A DNA stretch of 64,000 bases from Nectonema munidae (GCA_030549495.1 JAUIRK010000969.1:186001-250000), one strand, 5' to 3'; shown: positions 9,600 to 21,786, numbered from the stretch's first letter. The notes: generated by a model from the sequence alone, not told the origin. Numbers and translations are program-made.

Positions 9600-12436
9600 T
9601 AAGGAAGTGAGTGTTGGGAGGGTTGTCCAAAAGGAGAGAAAGAGTGTTTGTTAGGGTTTCGACGGTGGTGGAGTTGTTTCAATGGTGTCAATGAGGGTTG
9701 CTAGGGTTTTAGGTGTTGGATGTAACAGAAGTCGAGAGTGTTGTTGGAGATCTGTTAAGAAAGAAGGCGCGAAATAGATTCTTGGGAGATGAGAGAAGAT
9801 TTGACATGTGAATATGAGGTGGTTGCGTTTCATTGTGCGCCCGAAACGACAGATGGTTTTCGCTTACTTTAATTCGGAAAAGATTGTTTGCATGGGCAAT
9901 GGCCGATAGCCAACGAATGGTTGAACGAGGTGGTGTAAATTTTTTGTTTTTGAAAGTTGTGTGATTGTGTGATGTGTGGTAAAGAGGAGTTAGTGTTTTG
10001 AGATGAAGATATGGACTCTGCCATTCTTCTAGAGTGGATAAGTGAGTGTGTTAGAAAGGTTTTGAGCGGTAGGGAGTTGAGAGGAAGTGGGAGGTTAGGT
10101 GTAAGTTTGAGGCTAAGTAGTCTACGAGGGAGTTTTCTGGTATGTTTTGATGAGCCACCAACATAGGTGTATGTGGAAATGTTTTGTAAGATTGATTAGG
10201 GAGGGGCGAGTTGAAAGGAGGGAAATGGGATGTTGTGTGATAGAGAGAGTCGTGGATTTGTTTTGTGCATCGGATAGAAATGGATGGAGTAAAGTGGGGA
10301 AGAAAGTGGTTAATGTTGTTAGTGATCATAGTGCAGGCGTGTAAAAGGCTAAAGATTTCGCATTCGAGGATTGAGAGTAGAGGATTTAATTGGGATCGAT
10401 GGGTGTAAAAGGGGCTAGTGGAAGAGCCTTTGAAGAAGGCGTAAGCAAAGGAGGTACTTAGGGACTTCTTTGAGGCGTCTGTGAAGATGCGTAGGGAGGT
10501 TGGCGAAGAAGTAGAGCGAAGGTATGAAATTGATTGTTTTGCAAAAAATTTGTTTTTGCATATAGATGTTTTGAGAGGGTTTTGTGCAGATGGGTGAGTT
10601 AAAAGAGATGGGTGTATCGAGGGATGAACTAGGTAGTTAGCAATATTTGGAGCGTATTTTGCTAATAGATGTGAGTAGAAAGAATAGGATGGAGTATTGT
10701 GGTGGGGTGTGATCGGATGAAATGGGGGAATTAAGTTGTTGTATGTCAAGATGAAGCGCTTAATAATAGTTTTTTTAAGTTGGAGTTGTAATGGTAGGGT
10801 GTTAGTTAGAATTTCTAGGCATTGTGTGGAAGTAGTACGATATGCGTTGGTGATGCAAAGTAGACAGAGACGGTGTATCTTGTTAAGAAAATGTATGGTT
10901 GTGGGGTGTTTTAAGGAGTGCCCCAGGAAAGAATTCCGTATTGAATTACTGGTAGGATTAAGGATATGTATATGTATTTGGTGTGTTTGGGACGGAGGCC
11001 CCATTTATAAGAGATAGCGCTTTTAAGTGAAAAAAGGGTGACTGAGAGTTTTTGGTATATTTTTTAAAGTGTATTGAAAATTTTAGGTTGGACTGAAGGT
11101 TTAGTCCTAGATATTTGATAGTCTTTGATGCAGTTATAGAAGTAGAGGTATTTAAATGAAGGGGTAAATGTTCTATGCGTCTGCGTGTAAAGTGAATGAG
11201 GTTTGTTTTGCTGGAGTTAAAGAATATCTTATGTGTGTTTGCTCTTTCTTGTAGCCTTAGTAGAAATGAAGAGGATTTGGTGAGGTTTTCTTGTTGAGAG
11301 TTGCTGGTGAAGGTGAATAATATGTCGTCTGAAAAACATTGGGAGAAATCAGTGTTGGTGTGGATTAGATCGAGAAGCGGGTCTATGAGAACCAGCCAGA
11401 GGATATCAGAAAGACATCCTCCTTGGGGAGTCGAGAGGGTTAGCTTATGGATGCAAAGGGAAGCGCGATGTCGGAAAATGAGACAGCGGTTTGAAAGATA
11501 TGAGCTTATAAATTTGATGATGTAAGGAGGAAATGATTTGTGTGCAAGGTTAGTGATGATGGCAGGATGCCAGGCTGAGTTGAAAGCGTTGTTTATGTCT
11601 AAGAAGATTGTAGAAGAAATTTTCTGAGTAGAAAGAGAAGAGTCAAGGTAGGTGGTTAGACGCGATAGTGCTGTTTCCGTATTTTTGTTGGGAAGGTATG
11701 CAAATTGTGTGTGATGAATGAGGTTACGGGATAGGATGTAGTGGACTAGACGTTTGCGAATGATTTTTTCGAAAAGTTTGCCTAGTATGGGTAGTAGAGT
11801 GATTGGTCGCCAATTTTGAATGAGGCTTGAATCTTTATTGGGTTTAGGAATGAGTATGAGTTTGCCAATTTTCCAAACGTTGGGGAAATGTGAATGAGTA
11901 AGGCATGCATTGAAAATAAGGAGTAAATGTTTGTTTAGAATGTGTATTGATTTTTTAATATGTTTGGGTGAGATATGGTCGTAGCTAGATGAGGCATTTG
12001 TTTAAAGAGCGTTTACTGCTATGTTTAATTCATTTAGTGTGATTGGAGGAAAAATAGGGTTTTGGATGGAGTGAATGATGTTTTTAGAGTGTTCTCGAAT
12101 TGTGTGGTGAAAGGGGAGATCAGAAGAGGGAGAGTCGTGGGGAAAGATTGTCGATAGAAATGGTGGGTTGTAGTGTGTTGTATGATCGGATGAGCAGGGA
12201 AGTATTGTTTCGGGGAGAATAGAAGGTTTTTTCTTTTTGGTTAGCCTATTAATGATGTTCCATGGGTTGTTTGAGTGTTGGCTGGTGAATTTTACCCATG
12301 AGTTCTTTTTAGCTTGAAGTATTGCCTGTTTGTATTCTTTTTTAACAGTAGAATGGATTGAGATGATTAAGGGAGTAGGGGATTTTCGTAGGGTTTTGAT
12401 AATTCGTTTTAGATTGTTTTTTATTGCATTCAACTC
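9600..12436 (-). pseudogene. R1-like LINE, RT-RNase H-zinc finger remnant
   Basis: Reading the minus strand from 12436: a linker block (KKEYKQAILQAKKNSWVKF, NPWNIINRLTKKKKP), then RT motifs in shifting frames, including STPQGGCLSDILW at about 11430-11390 and the catalytic variant FSDDIL near 11325. Next, 11004-10051 encodes a thumb region and an RNase H domain (IFTDASKK, ECEIFSLLHA, HQNIPENSLVDYLASN). Last, 9870-9651 holds the terminal finger (CRFGRTMKRNHLIFTC). The order RT-RNase H-CCHC is typical of R1/I-group LINEs. At least ten stops or shifts kill it. Its sense strand is strongly C/A-rich, which makes the plus strand look G/T-rich across the whole block. Confidence 0.85.
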
Positions 12437-12773
12437 GGGTGTCCAGACGAAGTTCCTATAGAATGTAAAGAAAATGTATGCTTCATTTTAAAAAGGAAAG
12501 ATTTTCCAAGAACAAAAATTCTACTGAAAGTTTTATATATAAAGAAATGATGATAATAGCCTTTCTTGCTATAGGAACAAAAACCTTAATACACCAAACT
12601 TGATATTCATTAAAAGATATTCAAAATTAAAAGAAACAATAATTATCAAAGAAAAATTTCTTATTTTCAAAATCCTCCATTTTTCGATAAAGATTGGTAT
12701 AGTGTAATTACATATGAATATTTTGGTTCATTTCCTGATAAAATTCGGCATAATAATTCGAAAAACTCTATTC

Positions 12774-13420
12774 CAGTGGCAGGGCCGTATCAAGGGATCT
12801 TGGCGCCGCACGGCAAAGATCCTGAATGGAGCCCCTCACTCCTTGCTCTTTCTTTTCTTACTCATCCCCACCCCATTTTGGTTAAAAAGTTATTTAGAAA
12901 AAAAATGCTCAGATTTTTATTAAGCCACATAATTCAGATATATACTGACTGAGTCGAAAACATTCTCCATTAGATGTTCATTTTTCGTAATTTAACAGCA
13001 GCAAAATTATCGATGACTTCCTCAAAATCAACAGAATCGAGAACTTCTTTCTCAATGCTCATAAGAGAGAGACTTTGAAGGTGGTCTTGCCCCATAGTGG
13101 CCCTTAGGTAGGACTTAATAAGTTTTAGCTTGCAGAATGATCTTTCACAGATGCAATACAAGTTCCAATTGTCAGCATGATCCTCAGAGCTACTTGTAGA
13201 TTCGGACAGAGTCCAGACTAAGTGGACACAAAACCAAGTAGTAACCCCAATAGCGTTTGCTGATTTTTCCTTCCAAGGTTTCAAAAACATTTGAATGTCC
13301 TCAATTTCTATATCAAGCTCTGCTGCGTTGACGTCAGTTGCAATGAAATGACGCCCCTAGGTGTGGCGCCCAGTGACAATTGCCTCCCACTGCCCTCCCC
13401 CTTGATACAGCCCTACAATG
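12774..13420 (-). mobile_element. Short hAT element with C-terminal transposase piece
   Basis: Ends are CAGTGGCAGGGCCGTATCAA and, read inward on the other strand, CATTGTAGGGCTGTATCAA, a 20-bp-class inverted repeat. I could not find a clean 8-bp duplication. Between the ends lies a minus-strand hAT C-terminus. A stop at 12973 and a likely deletion make it non-autonomous. Confidence 0.65.
12973..13330 (-). pseudogene. hAT transposase dimerisation domain (ZMYM1/THAP-like group)
   Basis: The minus-strand frame contains CERSFCKLKLIKSYLRATMG followed by LSLMSIEKEVLDSVDFEEVI. This is the C-terminal dimerisation block of hAT transposases in the ZMYM1-like group (ERSFS.LK.IK..LRS.M). Only this end is present, with the N-terminal finger and catalytic region missing. 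Confidence 0.7.
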
Positions 13421-13699
13421 GAGTACTCTGATCTCTTTTCCTTGCAGCGCAAGGTTAAAAGTATTCATATATTCAAATATGTTCACTAAAAATGATAGAA
13501 ATAATTGAATATGCGTCCTTGCTGCTAGGGCAACATAGAAGCGGGGAGTTTATCCCAGCTACATTATTTTTTATATCGAATATTGACTGTATTACTGATT
13601 CAGTACAAATAGTTACAAATTTGGAATTAGCATATTTAACTTTATTAGGATATTAAATTTAATTTTTAATTTTTTGTGTTTTGAGGAAAAAAGAGGATA

Positions 13700-14425
13700 T
13701 GAAAAAGAGGAAAAATTTCTTCGTCAAAAAAGTTGTGAAAGTTTGGCAATGCTCGTGGCATCCTATGAAATTGCCTTTGTGTTAGACAAAAAGCATTAAC
13801 CTTTATCTGACGGTGAAAATATTGTTAAATCTTGTCTCCTAAAATTTGCAAAATGTGTTGGTGACAAAAGTATTGAAAAAAAGTTAAACGAAATCGCTCT
13901 TTCAAAGCAGACAATTACAAGACGCATTGAATAACTTTCTCATGACATATCTGATCCTTAGAGGAAATCTTTAAATCTTTAGCCTTGGAGGAATCTTCTG
14001 ACATATGTGATGTAGCCCAGTTAAGTATTTTTATAAGAGGGATTTATGATCATTTTAATATTTTTGAAGAACTTATTGGCCTTTAGTCACGCCATGGAAA
14101 AATCAGAGGATCTGACATATTTGAGAAACTAAAGTCATGTCTACAAAATCAGCAAATAAATTTTAGTAAATTCTTAAGCGTCTGCACTGACCGGGCACCG
14201 TCAATGATTGGTAGAGTTGCCGGAACTGTAGCCTTGCTCGAAAAGTTTTTAGGTCTTCCACTTCTGAAATATCATTTTCTTATACACGAAGAGTCATTCT
14301 GTGGAAAATTTTTGAATTTTCAGCATGTTATGATACCAGTTGTAAAATATGTGAATAAAATTAGAGCAAGAAATATAAATGAAAAAAAGAGTGGTTTTAG
14401 TCTTTATGGTCTTCAAGGAGAATGT
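13700..14425 (+). pseudogene. hAT transposase fragment, GTF2IRD2/ZBED-like group
   Basis: In-order blocks on the plus strand: SLAMLVASYEIAFVLDKKH at about 13740, LLKFAKCVGDKSIEKKLNEI and LSKQTITRRIE near 13850-13935, SSDICDVAQLSIFIRGIYD near 13995-14050, and VCTDRAPSMIGRVAGTVALL then FLNFQHVMIPVVKYVNKIRA at 14180-14370. The CTD.APSM.G segment is the hallmark of hAT proteins related to the GTF2IRD2 transposon-derived domain. Several stops are present and the 3' part is replaced by a LINE fragment at about 14425. Confidence 0.8.
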
Positions 14426-14720
14426 CTACTACTATTGAAATATCACAAATTGTATTTTTTGATAATTTACAATCCAAATCAATTATCTTGAACCTAAATA
14501 TTCCCCAAAGATCAATTCTGGGACCTCTTTTATTCAATATTTTTATTAATGATATTTACACTTGCAACTCTAATCTATATTATTTTTTAATTGCAGAATA
14601 TTACGTTTAATATAACAATTATCAATAATTACTTTTCTAAAATGTCTAATGAAATAAATAAAGTGAATTGGATAAAGTTAAATTTAATTATAACAAATAA
14701 AAAATCCTGTTATTTTCGAA
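14425..14720 (+). pseudogene. LINE reverse transcriptase fragment
   Basis: The frame contains NIPQRSILGPLLFNIFINDI, a one-residue variant of the LINE RT motif PQGSILGPLLF...INDI, and then WIKLNLIITNKKSCYF, the next conserved block (W...KL.LN..K). The YADD block between them has decayed. It abuts the hAT remnant directly. Confidence 0.7.
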
Positions 14721-14835
14721 TTATAAATCTATTCTATGAAAGCTAACTCTTTTTCTTTATATTTAATATTTATTTACTACTTCTTAAATAATGTTCAATG
14801 GAGTGAGAAATGAAAGGTTTCTTAGTTTGTCCATT

Positions 14836-15045
14836 ATTTAATATGTTAGTAAGTTTATTTAGTTAATTACTGAGTTAGTTATTTGTTTAGTCAGTTGTTT
14901 TGATTAGTTATTCACTCAGTTTTTTAGTTAATTAGTTAGTGAGCGAGTTAGTTTTTAAGAAAGTTTTTCTGTTAGTTAGTTAGTTAGTGGATTAGTTGGT
15001 TATTCAGTTGGTTATTTAGGTATTTCGTTAGTATTAGTGTTAGAG
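14836..15045. repeat. TTAGT-rich degenerate tandem repeat
   Basis: Repeated GTTAGT, GTTATT and GAGTTAGTTA units run for about 200 bases. It is a degenerate microsatellite. Confidence 0.6.
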
Positions 15046-16212
15046 TTATTGCTGAAGTCTTCAATGAAAATTTTCCGTTATTTTTTACCATTCTTTTGTC
15101 ATGTAACTCTTATGATTTGTCGCTTCTTTGAATTTCCATATTTTTGTGACTCTTTTGTCACGCCCTCCTCTTGATTTATCACTTCATTGATAATAACCCA
15201 ATAATTTTACTTGATATGTATGGTAAAATAACTTATGTTTGAGTATTCCGATATTATAGTAATGTTTCAGTGTATGTAAGAACCTTATTATTTTTCAAAT
15301 CAAAAATTCACTTATTATAAAGAATCTCGGGGTGTGATGGAAATTTGATATGAATAAGACAAATTATAAATGATATCCTAGCATGATATATTTATTTATA
15401 TAGTAGTCTGTTAGTCCATTTTCAAGCGGTTTCTTTTCCCTGCTTGTCTTGCCAGACCATTGAATTTAATGAAGTTAAAAAATACCACTTTTAGAGGCCT
15501 TCCTGCCCAGTTTTATACAAATAGAAAAAGGAATAGCTAACGTGTGTTAATTAAAAATTTATCTTTGTTGCACTCAGATCGGGAAATGAAGCAAGAACGG
15601 ATTTGTGTTTTTTTGATTTTTCATTTTTCTACAATTCAAAAATATTTTGAAAACTAAATTGGGAAAATGTATTGATAGCCTCAATTTGGAAGAAGCGGTC
15701 GTCTGACGGCTACATTTTAAGTCTAGTCTACACCCTGGAAAAATTTTTAAATTAAAAACATTATACGTGCTTTATCAGCTCTCAATAATCTGATTTAGCA
15801 AAAAAAATTTAGTTAAATTTGTTATATTTTAATATAAATAAATGCCTTTCTTAAAATTATAATTTGTTATTTTCAAATTTCAAATTTTTTTTTAATTATC
15901 TTTTTGCCTTTCTTATCCTATACGTTGTCGAGTAAATTTTTTTAATTTTAGAATTATTATAAAACCAAACCTAAATTATGTTATAAAATTAATATAAGCT
16001 GTCTTGAATCATGTACTCAGAATAATTATTTTTAACCTTTTTGATACCTCATTAGAAAAAAAAATTGTTTCTAATTGTAGAAAATCCAACTGAGATCTTT
16101 AAAATTGAAATTTCTTATCTTAGCCCTTCTCATGACTATTTTGAAAGAATATCTTACTAATTTAATATAGATATTATCTTTGTACGTTTGTTATCTTTGT
16201 ACGCATGTTATT
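15046..16212. other. No gene seen
   Basis: AT-rich sequence without recognisable coding or transposon ends. Confidence 0.3.
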
Positions 16213-16216
16213 TTAA

Positions 16217-16322
16217 CCCATATCACCCCATCTAGTTAAAACTGATGCAGAAGATTTTTTTAATTTTAAGATATTTTTATATTAAATGACTTAATCTCAT
16301 CTGCTTTGTGGGATGAAATGGG
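16217..16322. mobile_element. 106-bp TTAA-flanked MITE (piggyBac-type)
   Basis: Left CCCATATCACCCC and right GGGATGAAATGGG form a 13-bp inverted repeat with two mismatches. TTAA flanks both sides exactly (16213-16216 and 16323-16326), the insertion mark of piggyBac transposases. No coding capacity. Confidence 0.7.
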
Positions 16323-16486
16323 TTAATTCCTACATCAAATAATTATTATCTAATATGTATAACTTTTAATATTTTAAATTAAGTTCCTTGTGATATGTTT
16401 AGTGCTTATCTAATTATTCAATTTTAATTATAATTATAATTAAAAAAAATTTAATTAAAATTTTTTTATTTTTTAAAATAATAAAT

Positions 16487-16514
16487 GAGTTGGTGAATAA
16501 TTATTCACCAACTC
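16487..16514. repeat. Perfect 28-bp palindrome
   Basis: GAGTTGGTGAATAA is followed at once by its reverse complement, with no spacer. Weaker pairing (AATAA/TTATT) continues outward. It is GC-richer than its surroundings. Function unknown. Confidence 0.8.
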
Positions 16515-17420
16515 TTATTATTTCTTACATATATCCGCATGTCTTTCTGCAGCTTACTGTAGGTTTGTAAACATTAATATCTTCTGCATATATGACTTGA
16601 TACTAAGGTTGGTAATTTGCAGTGAAATCATCATTAACATTCACGGAATATCATTATCTTGAACGTAGTTAATAGAAAATTGAAACATCAGACAACCTTC
16701 TACTACACCGAGACACACACACAAAGAAAAAACTATGTACCTAAGTACAAAACCAAAACAAAATTAGTCCTTAAAATACTAACTATTAAAGCACAAGAGA
16801 TAAATCAAATTTTCAAATATTACAACGCTCTATACTTACAACTTTCTAAATACAAATTCAGTGTTGGCTCAAACAGACTGGTAGCACAATGACACACAGA
16901 TGCCAGATACAAACTCTTAACTGACAAATGATCCATATGCATATATATATATCCAAAGCACTATGGATACAGGTACAAATGACCAAGAACCCGTGATCCC
17001 CACAAGTTAATCCTAGGATTAAAAAGGTCCTGAGAAAGACGATGGACAACAATCTACTGTACAATTGATTGCCCCAGTTAATCATGGCATTAAAAAGGGG
17101 AAATTGTTCAGTTTGACCTAACGTATATTCTATACTTTGTCTTTTAGAATTAGGCCTATATATACCCTCTCAGGTCGGAATATGGCAAGGTTCGGGAAAA
17201 GCCTACTGGATTTCTTTATCCATTGATATCAGCCAAATCTCTTATAAATCATTATCATTTATAATCTCTTTGCAATCCCAAGAAAATTACTTACCAATCC
17301 TAAATGGGGTCGCGACCCTATGTTGGGAACTCCTGCTTTAGAAGAACATTCAATATATCACATCTGGAGAATTGGAAAACGATATAACATAAATTTTTAG
17401 TTCTTTCATACACATTTGAA
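16515..17420. other. No gene seen
   Basis: Reading frames at 16659-16892 and 17085-16858 are low-complexity and have no conserved pattern. Segments near 17280-17330 look repeat-like (GGGGTCGCGACCC) but no boundaries were found. Confidence 0.25.
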
Positions 17421-18205
17421 CAGGGGCGCACATCCGGCAGGGGGGGGGGGGGAGCGAGGGGGGTTTGAGGGGGTCCTCAAAATTATTGCGGGGCGAATTT
17501 TTTTTGCAATTTCCAAAATTACTGGTCTGGAAATACCATAGGAGACCAAATATTCAAGCAATCATTTAAAATAGAATGTATTCAGCACATACCTAAATTT
17601 ATAAAACTACTTTATATTTTTTTACAAAATTGGTGAAATTTAAATACTATACTTCCAGCGAAAATATTTTAATTAAATTTGCTTATCGCGTACACTAGTT
17701 TAAAGAATCCAAAATTGTTAAGGGGGGGGGGGGGGTAGGCTTTTCATTTTAAAATGAAGTAGTCTATCAGGCACATTACAGGAATTGATTAAAGAATATT
17801 TGATTGATAGAGAAAACAAATAACTGAAGGTTAGATAGTTTTATGAGTGAATGTAGTCTAAAGGCAAAGAGTCTACTAGACACCCTGCGATGTTTATATG
17901 AAAAAATTTGATTGATTCGGGGGCAAGTGTATAAAATGAAATTATAATTGTGCAAACAAAAAATTAAGATCGTATTATTTCATTTTACTCAGCATCATTC
18001 AAAAATAGTTTAAAAGCTAAATTGATACAAGCCACAAAAAGTAAAATAACTTTTAACATTTTGCAATGATTTCACTTTTATAATAAATTTTAAGGGAAAA
18101 AAGTTTATCAGAAAAAATTATAGATTTTCAACAAAAACTAAAAAATTTTAGGGCATAACTTAAGTTTTTTGAAAACTAATTTGACGTACCCCCTACAGCA
18201 TACTC

Positions 18206-18345
18206 TATGGGTGGCATGGCAGGTTGGTTGAGATAATGGACTCAGCACGGAAGCCTCTGGATTCGATTCCTCATCGATACGAATTTGTTCATAGTTTGAC
18301 ATAAGCGGTACATCAGTGCCTTGTCAACAAAAATACACCCGCTGT
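18206..18345 (+). repeat. tRNA-derived SINE
   Basis: An A-box-like TGGCAGGTTGGTTGA and a B-box GGATTCGATTCC lie about 40 bases apart. A tail follows with TCGATACGA, GTGCCTTGTC and ACACCCGCTGTACC. Related tails occur at 32270-32335 and 35741-35822. A sister copy with a damaged B box is at 35899-36030. Confidence 0.65.
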
Positions 18346-18769
18346 ACCTTAGCTTTTACTTAAAATTGAAAAATTTGCTACATAATTAACATAAGAGAGA
18401 AAGGAAAGAAAATAAACTAATAAAGCAATTTTCACTATTTTAAAATGGGACCGTCTGTTCTCAGAATAATTTCAAAATAATAGAAGCATAAAGATTTAGA
18501 GTTTATTTGATATTTTCAAATTTTTATAAACAGCAAAAGCCAACATTTAAGTAGCTAGCCCTTTTAATTAAAAAATTATTTTATCTAACGGTCGATAGAC
18601 ATTTCGCCCCAAAAATAATTTACCCCCTGGACAAATTGTCTCATAGGCTATTTATTTCATCCATCTTTGCTTATGTGTAAAATTATTAAAAAATTTTATA
18701 TTCTTGTTTATTTTATCTCTATTAAATTATTTCAAATTAATCATTTTATCTCTTAATTTTTTAGAATTG

Positions 18770-18950
18770 TCCATGATTCAAAATATCTTATGAAAATAAC
18801 GGGGCGAATTGTCCATGAAACAAAATGTCTTATGAAAATAATGGGACGAATTGTCCATGGGACGAACTGTCTTATGAAAATAATGGAGCGAATTGTCCAT
18901 GGGACGAACTGTCTTATGAAAATAATGGGGCGAAATGTCCGAGGATCAAA
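18770..18950. repeat. 42-bp minisatellite, block 1
   Basis: About four units of roughly 42 bases share CTTATGAAAATAATGGGGCG and AATTGTCCATG. The same unit forms a longer block at 20330-20740. Confidence 0.75.
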
Positions 18951-19444
18951 CTAACATAAATCAAAGTATACGAGAAAAGAAAACCATTGCTTTTTTTTTG
19001 AATATTTGTCTACAAATAAAATTCTGACAGCTGTCATAAATAATAGATCAAGTACATGTTTAACAACTGAAACGTTTTGTTTCGATATTATATTTTTTAC
19101 TATAATAATTAACAAATTTTCTTTAAAAAAGGTATTTGATTATGTACAGTGTTACTTATAAAATTTAACAATCGAACATTATAAAAGATAATATTAAGAA
19201 AATAGAGAGTATTCTTGCTTTTAACCTGAATAGCTAGTCAAAATATTCATTCCCAAATAGCTATTAAAAAAAATTTCTTGACTCGAAAAAATAAAAGTTT
19301 TCAAATGCAACAAACGTAGTGATAAAGATTAAATGACCTTTGTTGAAAAAAATTCTTAGCGCGAGTCTAACAATATTCATTGATATAAAATTGTAACAAT
19401 TGGAAACTATTTTAATTTATCTCTAAATGCAAATTAGATAGAAG

Positions 19445-19651
19445 CAGTGGTGTAACCAGAAAAAAAATTAATGGGGGGGGGGGGGGGGGCACAATTTAAA
19501 AACAAAAAACGTGAGCAACATTTTGTATACTTTCTTGATCCTTTCATTGGAGAAATTTTCAAAAACTGATATCGCATAAGTTGCATGGGGCACCATGCGG
19601 TACATAGGAGTGTGGGCATGGCCCCTCATGCCCAGCTTAGCTACGTCACTG
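19445..19651 (-). mobile_element. hAT-type MITE, second copy
   Basis: Ends CAGTGGTGTAACCAG and CTACGTCACTG are flanked by GATAGAAG and GAGAGAAG (7 of 8). The position within copy B is the same as the first MITE in copy A, so the insertion predates their duplication. It carries a G run at 19473-19489. Confidence 0.8.
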
Positions 19652-20329
19652 GAGAGAAGAGAACTGAATGAGATAGGAAGGCTTAACAAGAGAAGAAGGC
19701 TTGAATGAAAGAAGAGAGCTTGAGTGAATGATTGAGTTTTAGCAGAGAAAGCGAAAGAGAAAAACAGAGGAGACAGAAAGAGAAAGAGAATCACTGTGAC
19801 AGAAGATGAGAAAATCTAGTGGATCATCAACATGTGTTTGCCCAAAAATACTATAAAGAGGAGACACTGTGATAAACATTGCTAACTTATTGTGTGCATA
19901 TTGAAGCAATGGATTATTATTATTATAGTTCTCACGCATCGTCTGTAAAATATGTTCGATAGGAATTTCAGAGCAGCTTGGCATGTGATGTTTGATTGAT
20001 TCGAAAGTCTCCATTCTTCATACATAGATATCATGATCATCATACATGTTTTATAAACAAGCAGCAACTCTTACTTATAGAAAATTATTGGGGGGGGGGG
20101 GGGGCGAAGGTCATTTTCGCCCCCCCCCCCCCCCGGATGTGCGCCCCTGCTATTTTTATTGAGATGAGTTGTGATATTAGGCAAAACGTTCATATGCCAA
20201 ACCGTTTTACGAAAAATAGTCTTATGAAAAAAGCGTAAAAGAGTCAAAAAAAATTGAAAAAACGGTTTTATAAAACAATAGTGCTAATTGATCTGCATAA
20301 ATATAGTAAATTGTCTATGGCAAGAATTG

Positions 20330-20740
20330 TATTATAAAAATAGAGCAAATTTTTAATGGAAAGAATTGTATTATAAAAATAATAGAGCGCATTCTCTTAT
20401 AAAAATAATGGGGCAAATTGAGCATGAGGCAAATCTTCTTATGAAAATTATGAGGCGAATTATTTTATGAAAATAATGGGGCAAATTGTTTTATGAAAAT
20501 AGTTATTCGAATTGTCCACGAGACAAAATGTCTTATGAAAATAATGGGGCGAATTGTCCATGAGACAAAATGTCTTATGAAAATAATGGGTCGAATTGTC
20601 CATGGGACGAACGGTCTTATGAAAATAATTGGGGAATTGTCCTATGAAAATAATGGGGCGAATTGTTCATGGGACGAACTGTCTTATGAAAATAATGGGG
20701 CGAATTGTCTTATAAAAAGAATGGGGCGAAATGTCTGAGG
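20330..20740. repeat. 42-bp minisatellite, block 2
   Basis: Around nine partly decayed units of the same 42-base repeat. It stays open in one frame (repeating K-I-M-G-R-I-V-H-x-T), but that results from the unit length being divisible by three, not from a gene. Confidence 0.75.
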
Positions 20741-21009
20741 ACCTTTTAAAGGATTGCTTGAATATTTGGTCTCCCGTGGTATTTCCAGACCACTAATTTT
20801 GAAAATTGCAATAAAAAAATTTCACCCCCCCCCCTCCCCCCAATAATTTTGAGGATGTGCACCCCTGATATGAATGCACCAAAGCAAAACTTGAAGAAAA
20901 TTAAAGGTAAAAAATTAATTCGTTTACATAAGTACTTTTTAATATTTTATTTTTATAATTTGGCGAAATCTTTTTTTGAAAATTTGCGTTATTGTTATGA
21001 CAAGTTTTC

Positions 21010-21458
21010 AATAGAGGGGCAGTGCCCACCCCCCTCCTCCAATGTACTTCATGCCCCCCCAATGCACCTTATGCGATATCAGTTTTCGAAAAATTTCTAC
21101 AATGAAAGGATCAAGAAAGTATAAATAATGTTGCTCAAATTTTAAGTTTTAAAATTCTGCCCCGCCCAATCAACTTTTTCTAGCTACGCCACTGCTTCTC
21201 TCTAATTTGTATTTAGAGTTAAATTAAAAATAATTCTATTTTATCTCATTAGAAACTAGTTTTTAGAGGAATATAGGTTTAATATTTTCAGAACCTTTTT
21301 TCATGACAGCAAAGTTCAGCTATTCAAATTAATCACAGAGATTTTGGTAAAAATTTAGTTCCATCAATACACCAAACATTTTGCAAAAATGAAAATTTGT
21401 TTGTTTTTAAATGAGGGAAAAATAGTTTATTTTCGCCCCCCAAATACTAATTTCAACT
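21010..21458 (+). mobile_element. Composite repeat, copy C (partial) with left-truncated MITE
   Basis: The MITE part ends at 21194 with AGCTACGCCACTG. After it, 21195-21458 matches the reverse of 36895-37100 (copy D), including ATCACAGAGATTTTGGTAAA. The sequence then switches abruptly to a pogo fragment at 21459. Confidence 0.65.
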
Positions 21459-21786
21459 TTGCGGATTCACAAGTGAAACTTCTTCCGAACAAAACTTCTC
21501 AATAGAAAAAGATGTACAAGATCTTTCATTAATGGTCTCTGAAATCGTTGAAGGTGATATAAATTTACAAGAATATATTGATATTGACAAAAATGCTCAC
21601 ATTGAAAATGATTCTTCTGACTGGGAGAGAGTTATTTTAGATGATCATCTAAAAAGAGAAAATTGCTCAATATCAAGCTTAAGTAGCCAAGAGTTTGCTC
21701 CAGAAAATACAATCACGATTGAAGATGTGATTTCAATGATGGAAACTGTTAAAAATTTTGCTTTAAATACTTCAATGTTATCGATG
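21459..21786 (+). pseudogene. pogo/Tigger transposase C-terminal fragment, second copy
   Basis: It encodes LMVSEIVEGDINLQEYIDID, the same acidic C-terminal tail as the minus-strand reading frame at 25017-24568, with only a few differences (e.g. DDHLKRE for DDYLERE). Transposon ends are absent and the frame runs straight into unrelated sequence at 21787. Confidence 0.75.

Larger units (their letters stand above)
18048..20148 (-). mobile_element. Composite repeat, copy B
   Basis: It ends at 20148 with GGATGTGCGCCCCTG and matches copy A in reverse. At its other end it shares 18048-18565 with 35663-36260 of copy D, including the SINE at 18206. A minisatellite block (about 18770-18950) interrupts it where copy D has unrelated sequence. 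G and C runs at 20090-20135 flank the terminal. Confidence 0.7.
17421..20867. mobile_element. Long-TIR element bounded by CAGGGGCGCACATCC ends
   Basis: The left end (17421-about 17565) and the inverted right end (20867-about 20741) share about 130 bp: CAGGGG(C/T)GCACATCC, a G run, AAATTTTTTT, then ACTGGTCTGGAAATACCA and GGAGACCAAATATTCAAGCA. Both point inward, so together they look like long inverted terminals of one element. Its interior holds a SINE, two minisatellite blocks and composite copy B. No flanking duplication was found, so two independent insertions remain possible. Confidence 0.5.

Noticed and set aside
20493-20738. Frame with a repeated KIMGRIVH motif
   Set aside because: The 42-bp minisatellite unit is divisible by three; there is no non-repeat sequence to support a protein.
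17413-20875. Target duplication around the 17421-20867 long-TIR element
   Set aside because: The flanking 8-mers CATTTGAA and ATATGAAT do not match well enough.
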